Positions 25,583 to 35,640 are shown, numbered from the stretch's first letter. The stretch: 64,000 nucleotides of DNA from Natrinema marinum (GCF_024296685.1 NZ_CP100763.1:1736001-1800000), one strand, 5' to 3'. Numbers and translations are program-made. Notes: generated by a model not told the origin, from the sequence alone.

Positions 25583-25915
25583 TCAGCGACTCTCCCGTTG
25601 CTCGACTTTGTTCAATTCGATCAGGAGCCGGAAGATCGCCTTGACCAGGTTCGCGTCGACGTCGAACTGCTCGGCGTTGTCGCCCGCGCGCTCCATGACC
25701 TGCTGTTCCTGCTTCTCGTCGGTCGTCGGCAGTCCCTGTTCGTCTTTGACCGCCGCGATCGTGTCCGCGACGTAGGTCCGCTGGGCGATCAGTTCGACGA
25801 TCTCCTGATCGATCGTCCGGATCTCCTCGCGCAACTCGTCGAGGCTCATCTCGTCGGGTGTTCGGTCTTCGTCTGTACCCCCGTCCGTCGCCGCATGCTG
25901 TGGCTCTCGAGTCAT
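25583..25915 (-). CDS. chorismate mutase (AroQ class)
   Basis: 110 residues; an acidic start, then the AroQ helical core: LDELREEIRTIDQEIVELIAQRTYVADTIAAVK, with the conserved Arg, Asp, Arg and Lys of the active site, and QEQQVMERA further on. It converts chorismate to prephenate for Phe/Tyr. The ATG overlaps the end of the shikimate kinase gene by 4 bases (25912-25915), so both are made from one transcript. Confidence 0.92.
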   Translation of the reverse strand: MTREPQHAATDGGTDEDRTPDEMSLDELREEIRTIDQEIVELIAQRTYVADTIAAVKDEQGLPTTDEKQEQQVMERAGDNAEQFDVDANLVKAIFRLLIELNKVEQRESR

Positions 25916-26784
25916 GTCGTTCGTGTTCCGTCCGTTCGCGTCCGCAGTAATCGTGTCGTTCCGTCGCGCTCGTCCCACCGTTCTCGGACCGTCTCGAGGG
26001 TCTCGCGGTCGCCGACGGCGACGTAGCTCGGCCCGGTCCCCGACAACGAGACGCCGGCCACGTCGGGCAAGGCGTCGATCATCGGGCCCGTCGAGAACTC
26101 GAGCGCGCCACAGAAGGCGAAGCCGTTGACGGTCATCGCCTCGCCGTAGCGGCCCTCGAGCGCGAGTTCCTCGACGAGGTCGGCCATCGGCGCGACCCGC
26201 TCGCAGGCCGAGACATCGGCGTCGGCGCTGTAGGACTGTTCCGGCGGCGTGTAGACCAGTGCCTGCCAGTCGATTTCTTCGCGGGCGAGCAACGCGTCGG
26301 CCGTGTTGTCAGTCACCGTCACGCCGCCGAGCATGCTCGCGCTGGCGTCGTCGAACGCGCCAGTCACTGTTACGCCGGCGTCGCGGGCGGCCCGGACGCC
26401 GAGCCGACAGGCGTCGATCCGTTCGACCGCGTCGCCGATCTCGAGGGCGTCGAGGGTCGCGAGCACCGTCGCGTTGGCCGCGGCACTGGAGCTCTTCAGC
26501 CCGGAAGCCATCGGGACCTCGCTCTCGGTTCGGACGCGGGCCCCGACCGTCGACTCGTCGAGGCCCGCCTGCTCGGCGTAGTCGGCGATCGTCAGCTCGG
26601 CACAGCGTTCTACGAGCGTCGTGTCGGCCTCGGGCTGGCCGGCGACCTCGCCGACGACCTCGCCGTCGTCGGTGAGTTCGACGGTCGCCGTCGTCTCGAG
26701 GTCGATCGCGAACGCCGAGCCGGTCCCGGTCGCGAGCGCGTTGAGCACCGTCCCGGCTGCGGGTGCGACAGCACGGCCGTCCAT
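25912..26784 (-). CDS. aroK: shikimate kinase, archaeal GHMP type
   Basis: 290 residues of the GHMP kinase superfamily, the archaeal replacement for bacterial AroK. GTVLNALATGTGSAFAIDL starts the fold; VPMASGLKSSSAAANATVLA is the ATP-binding P-SS-A motif (about 90-110); GVSLSGTGPSYVAVGD near 255 is the third motif. It phosphorylates shikimate in the chorismate pathway, directly upstream of chorismate mutase, with which it overlaps. Confidence 0.93.
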   Translation of the reverse strand: MDGRAVAPAAGTVLNALATGTGSAFAIDLETTATVELTDDGEVVGEVAGQPEADTTLVERCAELTIADYAEQAGLDESTVGARVRTESEVPMASGLKSSSAAANATVLATLDALEIGDAVERIDACRLGVRAARDAGVTVTGAFDDASASMLGGVTVTDNTADALLAREEIDWQALVYTPPEQSYSADADVSACERVAPMADLVEELALEGRYGEAMTVNGFAFCGALEFSTGPMIDALPDVAGVSLSGTGPSYVAVGDRETLETVRERWDERDGTTRLLRTRTDGTRTT

Positions 26785-26805
26785 ACGGGAGTACTCTCAG
26801 AGGGC

Positions 26806-26815
26806 GTACTTACGG
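26806..26815 (-). promoter_or_regulatory. TATA-like box of the aroK-chorismate mutase unit
   Basis: Minus strand CCGTAAGTAC is centred 27 bases before the aroK ATG, fitting a leaderless transcript. Confidence 0.45.
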
Positions 26816-26908
26816 CTGACGATCCGCGGGACCATACTGAAGACCTCGCCGCGGCGCGACTGCTCCGAGAACGGATTCCTTTTCCCCGGTCCGACCGAAC
26901 GGACGGCC

Positions 26909-27391
26909 ATGAGCGCACGGAACGACGTCGCCCCGAGCACGATCGGGGTCGACCTCGTCGACGGCGGCGTCGTCGTCGAGTATCTGGACGGCCGGGACGT
27001 GTTCTATCACGGTCCGCCCGAACCCGTCGAGGACGCGGTCACGACCCCGCCCGGCAAGGAGGTTCACGTCCTCGTCACGGATCCCGACGGCCTCGAGGGC
27101 GTCATGACCTACGTCAACGATCGGAACACCCACGACGACATCCTCGAGTCGACCGGCGTCGGCCGCGTCATGCTAGACCGCGACGACGAGGAGGAGCTGT
27201 TCCCGGGCGTCACCGTCGCGACGGAGGCCTATTCGGTCCGCGTCGCGGCCGACCTCTCGGTCGTCGACGGGCGGGTCTTCGTCTTCGCCGAGGACGAGAT
27301 GAGCGAACACGCCTACGAACTCGTCGAAGGCAACGGGGACGACACCACGGGGGGTGGCGCGGACGACGCCGTGGGGGACGACGAGAACTGA
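26909..27391 (+). CDS. DUF5796 family protein
   Basis: 160 residues, starting MSARNDVAPSTIGVDLVDGG. A conserved haloarchaeal protein family of unknown function: VVEYLDGRDVFYHGPPEP, VHVLVTDPDGLEGVMTYVND and VGRVMLDRDDEEELFPGVTV are typical; beta-rich and without membrane segments. The tail is Gly/Asp-rich. Its TGA overlaps the next ATG by one base (27391). The open frame extends 96 codons upstream, antisense to aroK, and is not coding. Confidence 0.8.
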   Translation: MSARNDVAPSTIGVDLVDGGVVVEYLDGRDVFYHGPPEPVEDAVTTPPGKEVHVLVTDPDGLEGVMTYVNDRNTHDDILESTGVGRVMLDRDDEEELFPGVTVATEAYSVRVAADLSVVDGRVFVFAEDEMSEHAYELVEGNGDDTTGGGADDAVGDDEN

Positions 27392-27636
27392 TGCCGCTGC
27401 AGAAACCCTGGCGCGACCTCGAGCGCGAGACGGTCGCGGGCGCGCCGGATCGGCCCGGCGTCTACGAACTCGGCGACGGCTCAGGGACCGTGCTGGCTGT
27501 CGATCACGGCGTCCTTCGGGACGAACTCAAGACCGCGCTGGCTTACGGCGACGGCGACCGCGTCCGCTGGACGGAAACCCATACGCTCGAGGCGGCCCGC
27601 GAGCTGGCGGCCGAGCACCGGGGCCGGCTCGGGTGA
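27391..27636 (+). CDS. small protein (DUF7508-like) with a GIY-YIG-like N-terminus
   Basis: 81 residues starting MPLQKPWRDLERETVAGA. The stretch RPGVYELGDGSGTVLAVDHG followed by VLRDEL resembles the first two strands and helix of a GIY-YIG module (PGxYxL..G..LYVG....LR.RL), but the Tyr-Val-Gly of the second motif is replaced by AVD. It is cotranscribed with the DUF5796 gene (one-base overlap). Conserved in haloarchaea to my knowledge; activity unknown. Confidence 0.75.
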   Translation: MPLQKPWRDLERETVAGAPDRPGVYELGDGSGTVLAVDHGVLRDELKTALAYGDGDRVRWTETHTLEAARELAAEHRGRLG

Positions 27637-27649
27637 CTCGAGCGACGCC

Positions 27650-27784
27650 TCACTGAATATAGGACGGATCGTCCCCGTCGCAGCGGTCCTCGTGTTCCGT
27701 CGCGTCCGACTTCTCGTCGAACAGTAGCCCACAGGTCTCGCACTCGTACCAGGTGGCGTCGTCGGGTTTGGTCTGGACTACCAT
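27650..27784 (-). CDS. small zinc-finger protein (DUF7128-like)
   Basis: 44 residues: MVVQTKPDDATWYECETCG then LLFDEKSDATEHEDRCD and a DPSYIQ tail. CETCG plus His and Cys at the end form a C2HC-type finger (CxxC-x12-13-HxxxC). Small finger proteins of this kind are frequent in haloarchaea and some affect biofilm or swarming; this one's target is unknown. It converges on the DUF7508-like gene. Confidence 0.7.
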   Translation of the reverse strand: MVVQTKPDDATWYECETCGLLFDEKSDATEHEDRCDGDDPSYIQ

Positions 27785-27869
27785 AGTACGCGATGGCACA
27801 CGGACGACAAAAGGCGTTTCTCCGAGTGTTTCGCCGCGCGAAAAACGAGGAAACTCGGTGAGTGACCCT

Positions 27870-28769
27870 TCAGGCTTCGAGTTCGGTCAGTTCCTCGACG
27901 TCCGGAATCTGTTCGCTCGCGCTGGTGATCTGGCGCATTCGCTGTTCGTGTTTCGTGTACGCGTAGTCGGCCAGATCGGACGGGCTCGGGCCAGGGCCGC
28001 CCTCGGCGCTGGCTCCGCCGTCGCCCGCCAGGCTCTCTTGGACGAGCGGCACGAGTTCGTCGACCGTCTCGCGGAGCACGTCAGCGTCGACCTCGCCGCT
28101 GGCGACGAGTTCCTTGAGTTTCGCCATCCCGAAGCCGACGTGGCGGCCTTCGTCGCTGCGGACCAGTTTGAGCCCCTCGACCAGTCCCGGCAGATCGGGG
28201 AGTTCGGGCTCGTTCTCGCCGTAGGCCAGCGTGAGTCCGTAGTAGCCGGTCTGGGCCAGAATCCCCTCGATCGTCAAGTGGTAGTGGCAGTGGGCCTTCG
28301 CGCGGTTTTCAGGCGTGTCTTCCTCGAGCAGCAGCGCCATCGCTCGCTCGTTGCGCTCGAACAGCTCGTCGTAGGGCTCGTTAAACCACTTCTCGTCGGT
28401 CGGCGACGACAGCTCCTGTCCGCGGCGCTCTTCCTCCGGACGGACGACTTCGCGCCAGTACCGGTCGAAGAAGTCGGTGTGTTTCGACTCCTCATACAGC
28501 TGTGTCGTGAGGAACATCTGGTCTTCGATATCCTCGAGGACGACTGCAAGCGGCGCGAGGTCCTCCGTCACCGACTCCTCGCCCGCGCCGAACAAGGCGA
28601 GCGACTGCTTGAGCCCCTCGAACGCCGGGTCGGGGAGTTCGGCGACCCCCTCGCGGTCCGCCTCGAGGTCGATCTCGTGGGGGTCCCAGTGTTTCTCGAC
28701 GGCGTTTCGGTAGTAGTTGTGCGATCGGATTCCGGTCTCGAGTTGCATCGGTGGCTCGTCAGTGGCCAT
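27870..28769 (-). CDS. R2-like ligand-binding oxidase (ribonucleotide reductase R2 superfamily)
   Basis: 299 residues of the ferritin-like R2 superfamily. Metal ligands are visible as LEDIEDQMFLTTQLYEESKH (E94-x-x-H97) and the later IEGILAQTGYYG and VRSDEGRHVGFG (E-x-x-H). Haloarchaeal members are often annotated ribonucleoside-diphosphate reductase small subunit, but the lack of an R1 partner and the shape of the motifs fit the R2lox group (Mn/Fe oxidases). The last 60 residues are acidic and Ser/Gly-rich. The substrate is unknown. Confidence 0.82.
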   Translation of the reverse strand: MATDEPPMQLETGIRSHNYYRNAVEKHWDPHEIDLEADREGVAELPDPAFEGLKQSLALFGAGEESVTEDLAPLAVVLEDIEDQMFLTTQLYEESKHTDFFDRYWREVVRPEEERRGQELSSPTDEKWFNEPYDELFERNERAMALLLEEDTPENRAKAHCHYHLTIEGILAQTGYYGLTLAYGENEPELPDLPGLVEGLKLVRSDEGRHVGFGMAKLKELVASGEVDADVLRETVDELVPLVQESLAGDGGASAEGGPGPSPSDLADYAYTKHEQRMRQITSASEQIPDVEELTELEA

Positions 28770-28824
28770 TCTGATCCGAACATATGTGCCGGTGACCGAT
28801 GGTCTTGTATCTCATCAGCTAGGG

Positions 28825-28833
28825 TATTTAAGT
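28825..28833 (+). promoter_or_regulatory. TATA box of the Bat-type regulator gene
   Basis: TATTTAAGT is centred 28 bases before the ATG at 28857, a clear leaderless promoter. Confidence 0.65.
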
Positions 28834-28856
28834 AAGGCGGGGGTCGAAGCACATGC

Positions 28857-29492
28857 ATGGGACTCATCGCCGAGTATCAGGTCAACTCGCCCGACTTGCC
28901 GCTGACGGACGCGGTGGCGGCCGTCCCGGAGATCACGGTCTACATCGACCGCATTCTGGTCGACGACCCCGATCGACCGGTCGTGCTCTGCCGGGCGGTC
29001 GACGACGCCGACCAGGAGTTCGGGGCCGCGCTCGAGGGCGATCCGACCGTCGAGACGCAGACGCCGATCGACGGTGCGGACGGCGGGTCGACGTACCGAA
29101 TCAGGCTGCGCGACCCGCCGCTGCCGATCTATCGGAAGTTCGTCGAACTCGGAACGACGCCGCTGGGCGGGATCGTAACCGTCGACGGCTGGTGGGGGCG
29201 GGCGCGGTTTCCCGACCGGGAGGCCCTCGCGGAGTACCGAGCGTTCGTTACCGACCGCGGCGGCACCTTCAAACTCGAGCGACTCACCCGGGAGTCCGCG
29301 ACCGACGATCCGCCCTTCGGGCTGACCCGCGAGCAGTACGAGGCGCTGGTCGCCGCCCGCGAGGCGGGCTACTTCGCGGTCCCGCGGGAGGCCTCGACCG
29401 AGGAGGTCGGCGATCGACTGGGCATCTCGGCACCGTCGGCCTCCGAGCGACTCCGCCGCGGAATCGATCGGTTACTCGAGAACGCCCTGTAG
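28857..29492 (+). CDS. bacterio-opsin activator (HTH_10) family regulator
   Basis: 211 residues. The first 150 form an N-terminal sensor-like domain; the C-terminus (about 155-208) is the HTH_10 DNA-binding domain found in Bat: LTREQYEALVAAREAGYF, VPREASTEEVGDRLGIS, SASERLRRGIDRLL. Haloarchaea have dozens of these, controlling varied responses. Targets are unknown; the divergent R2lox-like gene is the nearest candidate. Confidence 0.9.
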   Translation: MGLIAEYQVNSPDLPLTDAVAAVPEITVYIDRILVDDPDRPVVLCRAVDDADQEFGAALEGDPTVETQTPIDGADGGSTYRIRLRDPPLPIYRKFVELGTTPLGGIVTVDGWWGRARFPDREALAEYRAFVTDRGGTFKLERLTRESATDDPPFGLTREQYEALVAAREAGYFAVPREASTEEVGDRLGISAPSASERLRRGIDRLLENAL

Positions 29493-29554
29493 TCTCACTG
29501 CCGTAGGTCGCCGATGGGACAATTCTCAAGGCGACCCGGCCGAAAGGAACGGAC

Positions 29555-31795
29555 ATGAGTTCGTCGGACTCGGGCGGCGTCACGCTGTCGGTACAGGCCG
29601 CCGAGAAAGGGGACGCGGGTCGCGGCGTCGCGCGGATACCGGAAGCGGCGCGGCGCCGGCTCGGCATCCTGAGCGGCGATGCCGTCGTGATTGCGGGCGA
29701 CGAGACGACGATCGCCAAGATGTGGCCGGCCGATCCGTCGGTCCCCGAGGACGCGATCCAGATCGACGGGGACACCCGCGCCAACGCGGGTGCACACGTC
29801 GGCGATACGGTGACCGTCCGGCCGAAGGACAAGTCGACCATCGTCGACGCAGCCCGGATCACGCTGGCCGCGCCGCCGGGGCTCACCGAGAGCCAGCGGC
29901 GGGCCGCCGAGAACGGCGCGGCGGAGAGACTACGCAATCGCCCCGTTCGAGCCGGCGAGCAGGTCCGGATCGAGGGCATCGACCAACAGCCATTCCGGGT
30001 CACCGACACCGACCCCGGCGGCGACGTGCGGATCACGAGTTCGACGACGGTTCGGCTCGTCGATCCCCACGGGAAATCGGGCGACGCCTCGAGCTCGAGC
30101 GGAGACCGGAGCGGCGCCGCCGACCGCGACCGGCAGTCCGACGGATCGGCAGGGCCGTCGGCCACCGCCGATGCCGGTTCCGGAGTCGAGGCAGCCGACG
30201 CGACGCCGAGTTCGAGCGTCACCTACGAGGACATCGGCGGCTTGGACGAGGAACTCGAGCTCGTCCGGGAGATGATAGAGCTTCCCCTGTCGGAGCCGGA
30301 CCTATTCCGGCGACTGGGCGTCGAGCCGCCGTCAGGCGTCTTGCTGCACGGCCCGCCGGGCACCGGGAAGACGCTGATCGCCCGCGCCGTCGCCAACGAG
30401 GTCGATGCTAACTTCGAGACGATCTCCGGCCCGGAGATCATGTCGAAGTACAAAGGCGAGAGCGAGGAGCGCCTCCGCGAGGTGTTCGAAACCGCCGAAG
30501 CGAACGCGCCGACGATTATTTTCTTCGACGAGATCGACTCGATCGCCGGCACGCGCGACGACGAGGGCGACGCCGAAAACCGGATCGTCGGTCAACTGCT
30601 GACCCTGATGGACGGCCTCGACGGCCGGGGCGAAGTCATCGTCATCGGCGCGACTAACCGCGTCGACTCGATCGATCCGGCGCTCCGGCGGGGCGGGCGG
30701 TTCGACCGCGAGATCGGGATCGGTGTCCCCGACGAGGAGGGCCGGCACGAGATTCTCGAGGTTCACACTCGCGGGATGCCCCTCGCGGACGATGTCGATA
30801 TCGACGCCATCGCCAGGCGGACCCACGGCTTCGTCGGGGCCGATCTAGATGCCGTCGCGAGCGAGGCCGCGATGGCCGCCATCCGCGACCGCCCGACCGA
30901 GACCGACGAGCGCAGCGAGTGGAACCGGAATCCGACAGTTCGGAAGACACACTTCGATGCGGCGCTGGCGTCCGTCGAGCCCTCGGCGATGCGCGAGTAC
31001 GTCGCCGAGTCGCCGACGATCGACTTCGCGGACGTGGGCGGGCTGGAGGACGCGAAGGACACGCTTCGGGAGTCCGTCGAGTGGCCGCTGATATACGACC
31101 GGCTCTTCGAGGAGACGAACACCGAGCCCCCCTCCGGCGTCCTCTTACACGGCCCGCCGGGCACCGGGAAGACGCTACTCGCCCGCGCGCTGGCTGGCGA
31201 GACCGACGTGAACTTCGTCCGCGTCGACGGCCCCGAGATCGTCGACCGCTACGTCGGCGAGAGCGAGAAGGCGATCCGCGAGGTGTTCGAGCGTGCCCGC
31301 CAGTCGGCTCCCTCGATCGTCTTCTTCGACGAGATCGACGCCATCACGGCCGCCCGCGGCGAAGGCCACGAGGTCACCGAGCGCGTCGTCTCGCAGTTGC
31401 TGACGGAACTCGACGGAATGCGGGAGAACCCCAACCTCGTCGTGCTGGCCGCGACCAACCGCAAGGACCAGATCGACCCCGCATTGTTGCGCCCCGGCCG
31501 ACTCGACACTCACGTCTTCGTCGGCGAGCCCGACCGGGAGGCCCGCGAGAAGATCCTCGCAGTCCACGCGGAGGGGAAACCACTCGACGACGATATCGAT
31601 CTCGACGACCTCGCAGCGGAACTCGAGGGCTACACCGGGGCCGACCTCGAGGCGCTGGTCAGGGACGCCTCCATGCGGGCGATTCGGGAGGTCGCAGACG
31701 CGTACGACCCCGAGACGGCAAACGAGAAGGCCTCCGAGGTTCGGATCGAACGGCGGCATCTCGAGGGCGCTCGAGAAGCGACCGACGAGCGGTAG
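29555..31795 (+). CDS. Cdc48-family AAA+ ATPase, paralog with a long linker
   Basis: 746 residues: N-terminal double-psi barrel (1-90), second N subdomain (90-165), then an unusual Ser/Asp/Gly-rich linker (about 170-220), and two AAA modules with Walker A GPPGTGKT near 266 and 533 and Walker B FFDEID. Both arginine-finger regions are present. The C-terminus ends in EATDER with no aromatic tail. Cdc48 unfolds proteins, in archaea partly for the 20S proteasome. This copy is more divergent than the convergent one at 31873-34104 and may be a specialised paralog. Confidence 0.93.
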   Translation: MSSSDSGGVTLSVQAAEKGDAGRGVARIPEAARRRLGILSGDAVVIAGDETTIAKMWPADPSVPEDAIQIDGDTRANAGAHVGDTVTVRPKDKSTIVDAARITLAAPPGLTESQRRAAENGAAERLRNRPVRAGEQVRIEGIDQQPFRVTDTDPGGDVRITSSTTVRLVDPHGKSGDASSSSGDRSGAADRDRQSDGSAGPSATADAGSGVEAADATPSSSVTYEDIGGLDEELELVREMIELPLSEPDLFRRLGVEPPSGVLLHGPPGTGKTLIARAVANEVDANFETISGPEIMSKYKGESEERLREVFETAEANAPTIIFFDEIDSIAGTRDDEGDAENRIVGQLLTLMDGLDGRGEVIVIGATNRVDSIDPALRRGGRFDREIGIGVPDEEGRHEILEVHTRGMPLADDVDIDAIARRTHGFVGADLDAVASEAAMAAIRDRPTETDERSEWNRNPTVRKTHFDAALASVEPSAMREYVAESPTIDFADVGGLEDAKDTLRESVEWPLIYDRLFEETNTEPPSGVLLHGPPGTGKTLLARALAGETDVNFVRVDGPEIVDRYVGESEKAIREVFERARQSAPSIVFFDEIDAITAARGEGHEVTERVVSQLLTELDGMRENPNLVVLAATNRKDQIDPALLRPGRLDTHVFVGEPDREAREKILAVHAEGKPLDDDIDLDDLAAELEGYTGADLEALVRDASMRAIREVADAYDPETANEKASEVRIERRHLEGAREATDER

Positions 31796-31872
31796 CGACG
31801 CTGCGACGAAAGTCTACGGGGGTCGAATCAGACGAAAACGAAACGCGAAAGCGGGTCGAAGCGGCGCTCGCG

Positions 31873-34104
31873 TTACTGGAAGCCGATCCGGCTGCCGCGG
31901 CGACCGGTCGGGTCGGGGCCGCCCGCGGAGCCGCCCTGGAACTCCTCTTCGATCTGCTCGTAGTAGTCCAAGATGTCGTCGGTGATCGTCGGCCGGACGT
32001 TCTCCATGGCCTGCCGGAAGTGGCGCATCTCGACGACATCGGCCTCCTCGTCCTCGCGCAGCGCCTCGATGGCCGCCTCGCGGGCGATCGACTCGAGGTC
32101 GCTGCCGACGTAGCCGTCCGTGATCTCGGCGATCTCGCGGAGGGTGACGTCCGCGGCCAGCGGCGTGTCCTGCGTGTGGATCTCGAGGATCCGTTCGCGA
32201 CCGTCGACATCGGGCTCGCCGATCATGACCAGCCGGTCGAACCGACCGGAGCGCAACAATGCGGGGTCGATCATGTCCGGCCGGTTGGTCGCGCCGATGA
32301 CCATCACGTTGCCCATCTCCTCGAGCCCGTCGAGTTCGGTCAGGAGCTGGTTGACGACCCGCTCGGAGACGTTCGAGCCGGTTTCACCGCCTCGTCCCGG
32401 CGCGAGCGCGTCGAGCTCGTCGAAGAAGATGACCGTCGGGGAGACCTGACGGGCCTTGCGGAAGGTCTGGCGGATGGCCTTCTCGGACTCGCCGACCCAC
32501 TTCGAGAGCAGTTGCGGGCCGCGCACCGAGATGAAGTTCGCGTTCGTCTCGTTGGCGACGGCCTTCGCCATCAGGGTCTTCCCGGTGCCCGGCGGCCCGT
32601 ACAGCAAGACGCCGGCCGGCGGATCGATCCCCAGCCGTTCGAAGCGCTCTGGGGTCGAAAGCGGCCACTCGACGGACTCTTGGACCTGGTCTTTGGCGTC
32701 GTGGAGGCCGCCAACGTCGTCCCAGGAGATCTTCGGGAGTTCGACGAGGACCTCCCGCATCGCCGAGGGCTCGACCTCGTTCAGCGCGCCGCGGAAGTCC
32801 TCGCGCTTGACGATCATCCGGTCGATCAGACTCGGCGGGATGTCCTCCTCGTCGAGATCGATCTCGGGGAGGTACCGCCGGAGCGCCTTCATCGCGGCCT
32901 CCTTGGTGAGGCTCTCGATGTCGGCCCCGACGAAGCCGTGGGTCTCGTCGGCCAGGTGACCGAGGCTCACGTCGTCGGACAGCGGCATTCCGCGGGTGTG
33001 GATCTGGAGTATCTCCTCGCGGCCCGTCTCGTCGGGGACGCCGATCTCGATCTCGCGGTCGAAGCGACCGGGGCGGCGCAGGGCGGGGTCGACGCTGTCG
33101 ACGCGGTTGGTCGCCGCGATGACGATGACCTGCCCGCGGGACTCGAGGCCGTCCATCATCGTCAGCAACTGGGCGACGACGCGGCGCTCGACCTCACCGG
33201 TCACGTCTTCGCGTTTGGGCGCGATGGAGTCGAGTTCGTCGATGAAGATGATCGAGGGCGACTCCTCGGTGGCGTCCTCGAAGATCTCCCTGAGCTGCTG
33301 TTCGGACTCGCCGTAGTACTTCGAGATGATCTCCGGGCCGGCGATAGAGAAGAAACTAGCGGAGGTTTCGTTGGCGACTGCCTTCGCGAGTAGCGTCTTC
33401 CCGGTGCCCGGCGGGCCGTGGAGCAAGACGCCCTGGGGCGGCTCGATGCCGAGCTTCTTGAAGATCTGCGGGTGTTTCATCGGCAGTTCGACCATTTCGC
33501 GGACCCGCTGGATCTCGTTTTGCAGGCCGCCGATGTCCTCGTAGGTTATCCCGCCCCCGGTCTTCTCGAAGCCCGAGATGGGTTCCTCGCGGAGTTCGAC
33601 ATCGGTGTCCTCGGTGATGAGGACCACCCCTTCGGGTTCGGTCTCGACGGCGATCAGCGGGATCGCCTGCCCCGGCGAGCGCATGAACGGATGGTTCGTC
33701 GAACTCATCACCGGGACGATGTCGCGGCCGACGACCGGCCGTTTCAGGATCTGTCGTTTCACCATGCCGGCGGCGTCGGAGCCGAACTGGACCGACGCTT
33801 CCTCCGGCGGCGCGAGGGTGAGTTTGTCGGCTTTCGTCGCTTCGGCCTTGCGGATCGTCACCCGCTCGCCGATACCGACATCGGCGTTCTGGCGGGTGAA
33901 CCCGTCGATGCGGACGGTGTCGGTGTTCCAGTCTTGCCGATCTGCGCGCCAGACCTTCGCTGCGGTAGTGTCTGCGCCCTCGATTTCGATGATGTCGCCC
34001 GGACTGAGCTTCAGATGCAGCAATGTGTCCGGGTCGAGTCGGGCGATACCACGACCCGAGTCGTTCGGGTACGCCTTGGCAACCTCCAGTTGGACTTCAT
34101 TCAT
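31873..34104 (-). CDS. cdc48: Cdc48-family AAA+ ATPase (canonical)
   Basis: 743 residues: N-domain starting [19 protein letters not shown], second subdomain, then two AAA modules with GPPGTGKT near 229 and 502 and Walker B IFIDELDS / [27 protein letters not shown] is the typical linker of archaeal Cdc48a. The C-terminus runs through a Gly-rich stretch to SRIGFQ, an aromatic penultimate residue resembling the proteasome-docking HbYX tail of AAA partners. Energy-dependent unfoldase of the cytoplasm. The convergent neighbour is a paralog; the two stops are 77 bases apart. Confidence 0.96.
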   Translation of the reverse strand: MNEVQLEVAKAYPNDSGRGIARLDPDTLLHLKLSPGDIIEIEGADTTAAKVWRADRQDWNTDTVRIDGFTRQNADVGIGERVTIRKAEATKADKLTLAPPEEASVQFGSDAAGMVKRQILKRPVVGRDIVPVMSSTNHPFMRSPGQAIPLIAVETEPEGVVLITEDTDVELREEPISGFEKTGGGITYEDIGGLQNEIQRVREMVELPMKHPQIFKKLGIEPPQGVLLHGPPGTGKTLLAKAVANETSASFFSIAGPEIISKYYGESEQQLREIFEDATEESPSIIFIDELDSIAPKREDVTGEVERRVVAQLLTMMDGLESRGQVIVIAATNRVDSVDPALRRPGRFDREIEIGVPDETGREEILQIHTRGMPLSDDVSLGHLADETHGFVGADIESLTKEAAMKALRRYLPEIDLDEEDIPPSLIDRMIVKREDFRGALNEVEPSAMREVLVELPKISWDDVGGLHDAKDQVQESVEWPLSTPERFERLGIDPPAGVLLYGPPGTGKTLMAKAVANETNANFISVRGPQLLSKWVGESEKAIRQTFRKARQVSPTVIFFDELDALAPGRGGETGSNVSERVVNQLLTELDGLEEMGNVMVIGATNRPDMIDPALLRSGRFDRLVMIGEPDVDGRERILEIHTQDTPLAADVTLREIAEITDGYVGSDLESIAREAAIEALREDEEADVVEMRHFRQAMENVRPTITDDILDYYEQIEEEFQGGSAGGPDPTGRRGSRIGFQ

Positions 34105-34314
34105 GATTTAGGGATGGACGGCGATGTCAATGTCTCCGATTCGTGAGCGGATATGTTTTGTGTTAGCCCACATTTCTGTGCTAGTCGATACCATAGATAC
34201 TTAAGTCGGGACGCTACAAAGATGTACCGGACTCGGAGGGTTTTAGCCCTATCGACACCCCCTCGAGCGACCAAGAGGGGAGGGTTTTTGCGGCTTCCAC
34301 GCACCAGGGTAGGT

Positions 34315-35640
34315 ATGCGAATCCTGGCCTTCGACGGCCGGATGGGTGCCAGCGGCGACATGCTCCTCGCCGCCCTCATCGATGCCGGCGCCGATCCCGA
34401 CGTTCTCGAGCCAATCACGGACGCCCTCGACCTCGAGTATCGGATCGACGACGCCGAAAAGTGCGGGATCGCCGCGACGGCGGTCGACGTGTTCCTCTCG
34501 GAGGGCCACTCGGCCGACGGTGAACGCGATCACGGGACCGACGAGTCCGGCGACGGCGGGCACGGCCACCATCACGATGAGGACGACCACGCGAGCGGGC
34601 ACGGCCACGGCGGGCACGATCACGACGATGGCGTCCGCGCCGAGGGCCACGGGCCACACCGCAGTTACGTCGAGGTCCGCGAAATCGTCGCAGAGTTGGA
34701 CCTCGAGCCGGCGGTCGAACGCGACGCGCTCGCAATCTTCGAACTGCTCGGCGAGGCGGAAGCCAGCGTCCACGGCGAGGCCCTCGAGGACATCCACTTC
34801 CACGAGGTCGGGGCCGACGACGCGATCGCGGACGTGGTCGGCGCGGCGGCGCTGGTACACGACCTCGAGCCGGATCGGATCGTCACGACGCCGCTGGCGA
34901 CCGGCGGCGGGACGGTGTCGATGAGCCACGGCGAGTACCCCGTCCCGACGCCGGCGGTCGTCGAGATCGCCCAGCGAGCCGACTGGTCACTGCGCGGCGG
35001 GCCGGTCGACGCCGAACTGCTGACGCCCACGGGCGCGGCGATCCTCGGCCACCTCGCCGACGGCGTCGACTCGCTGCCCGCGCTCGACATCGAAGCGTCA
35101 GGTTATGGCGCCGGCAGCTACGACCTCGATCCCCATCCGAACGTGCTTCGCGCGCTCGTCGGAACCGGCGACGGGCGACTGGTGAAAGACGATATCGCGG
35201 TGCTCGAGACCAATCTAGACGACGCGACGCCCGAGGTACTGGGCGGGCTACAGGAGTCGCTCTCGCGTGCGGGCGCGAGAGACGTGTCGATCCTCCCCGC
35301 AACGATGAAGAAGTCCCGGCCCGGCCACCTCGTGAAGATCATCTGCAAGCCCGCGGACCGGGAACGCGTCGCTCGAGCGCTGGCCGAGGAGACCGGGACT
35401 CTCGGCGTTCGCGATGCCGGTGTGACCCATCGGTGGATCGCCAAGCGGGAGTTCGAGACGGTGACGCTCGAGGTAGACGGCGCGGAGTACGACGTCACGG
35501 TCAAAGTCGCAAGCGATGCGGACGGCGAGGTCTACGACGTGAGCGCGGAGTACGACGACGCGGCGGCGGTCGCCCGCGAGAGCGGGCTCGCGATTCGAGA
35601 GATCGTCCGACGTGCCGAGCAGACGCTGGCGGACGAGTAA
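34315..35640 (+). CDS. larC: nickel-pincer cofactor synthase LarC
   Basis: 441 residues. MRILAFDGRMGASGDMLLAAL is the conserved start. A His/Asp/Gly-rich loop (about 65-120) is the variable nickel-binding region, followed by DIHFHEVGADDAIADVVGA, TPLATGGGTVSMSHGEYPVP, LTPTGAAIL, ETNLDDATPEVL and KKSRPGHLVKIICKP. LarC puts nickel into the pyridinium cofactor used by lactate racemase and related racemases/epimerases. larB, larE and a LarA-type enzyme are not in the window. The ATG at 34315 was chosen; 54 open codons upstream lie in the promoter region shared with cdc48. Confidence 0.93.
   Translation: MRILAFDGRMGASGDMLLAALIDAGADPDVLEPITDALDLEYRIDDAEKCGIAATAVDVFLSEGHSADGERDHGTDESGDGGHGHHHDEDDHASGHGHGGHDHDDGVRAEGHGPHRSYVEVREIVAELDLEPAVERDALAIFELLGEAEASVHGEALEDIHFHEVGADDAIADVVGAAALVHDLEPDRIVTTPLATGGGTVSMSHGEYPVPTPAVVEIAQRADWSLRGGPVDAELLTPTGAAILGHLADGVDSLPALDIEASGYGAGSYDLDPHPNVLRALVGTGDGRLVKDDIAVLETNLDDATPEVLGGLQESLSRAGARDVSILPATMKKSRPGHLVKIICKPADRERVARALAEETGTLGVRDAGVTHRWIAKREFETVTLEVDGAEYDVTVKVASDADGEVYDVSAEYDDAAAVARESGLAIREIVRRAEQTLADE

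Noticed and set aside
27870-28769. Annotation as a classical ribonucleotide reductase small subunit
   Set aside because: No large subunit is nearby and the motif pattern fits the R2lox-type oxidases better, so only the superfamily is claimed.
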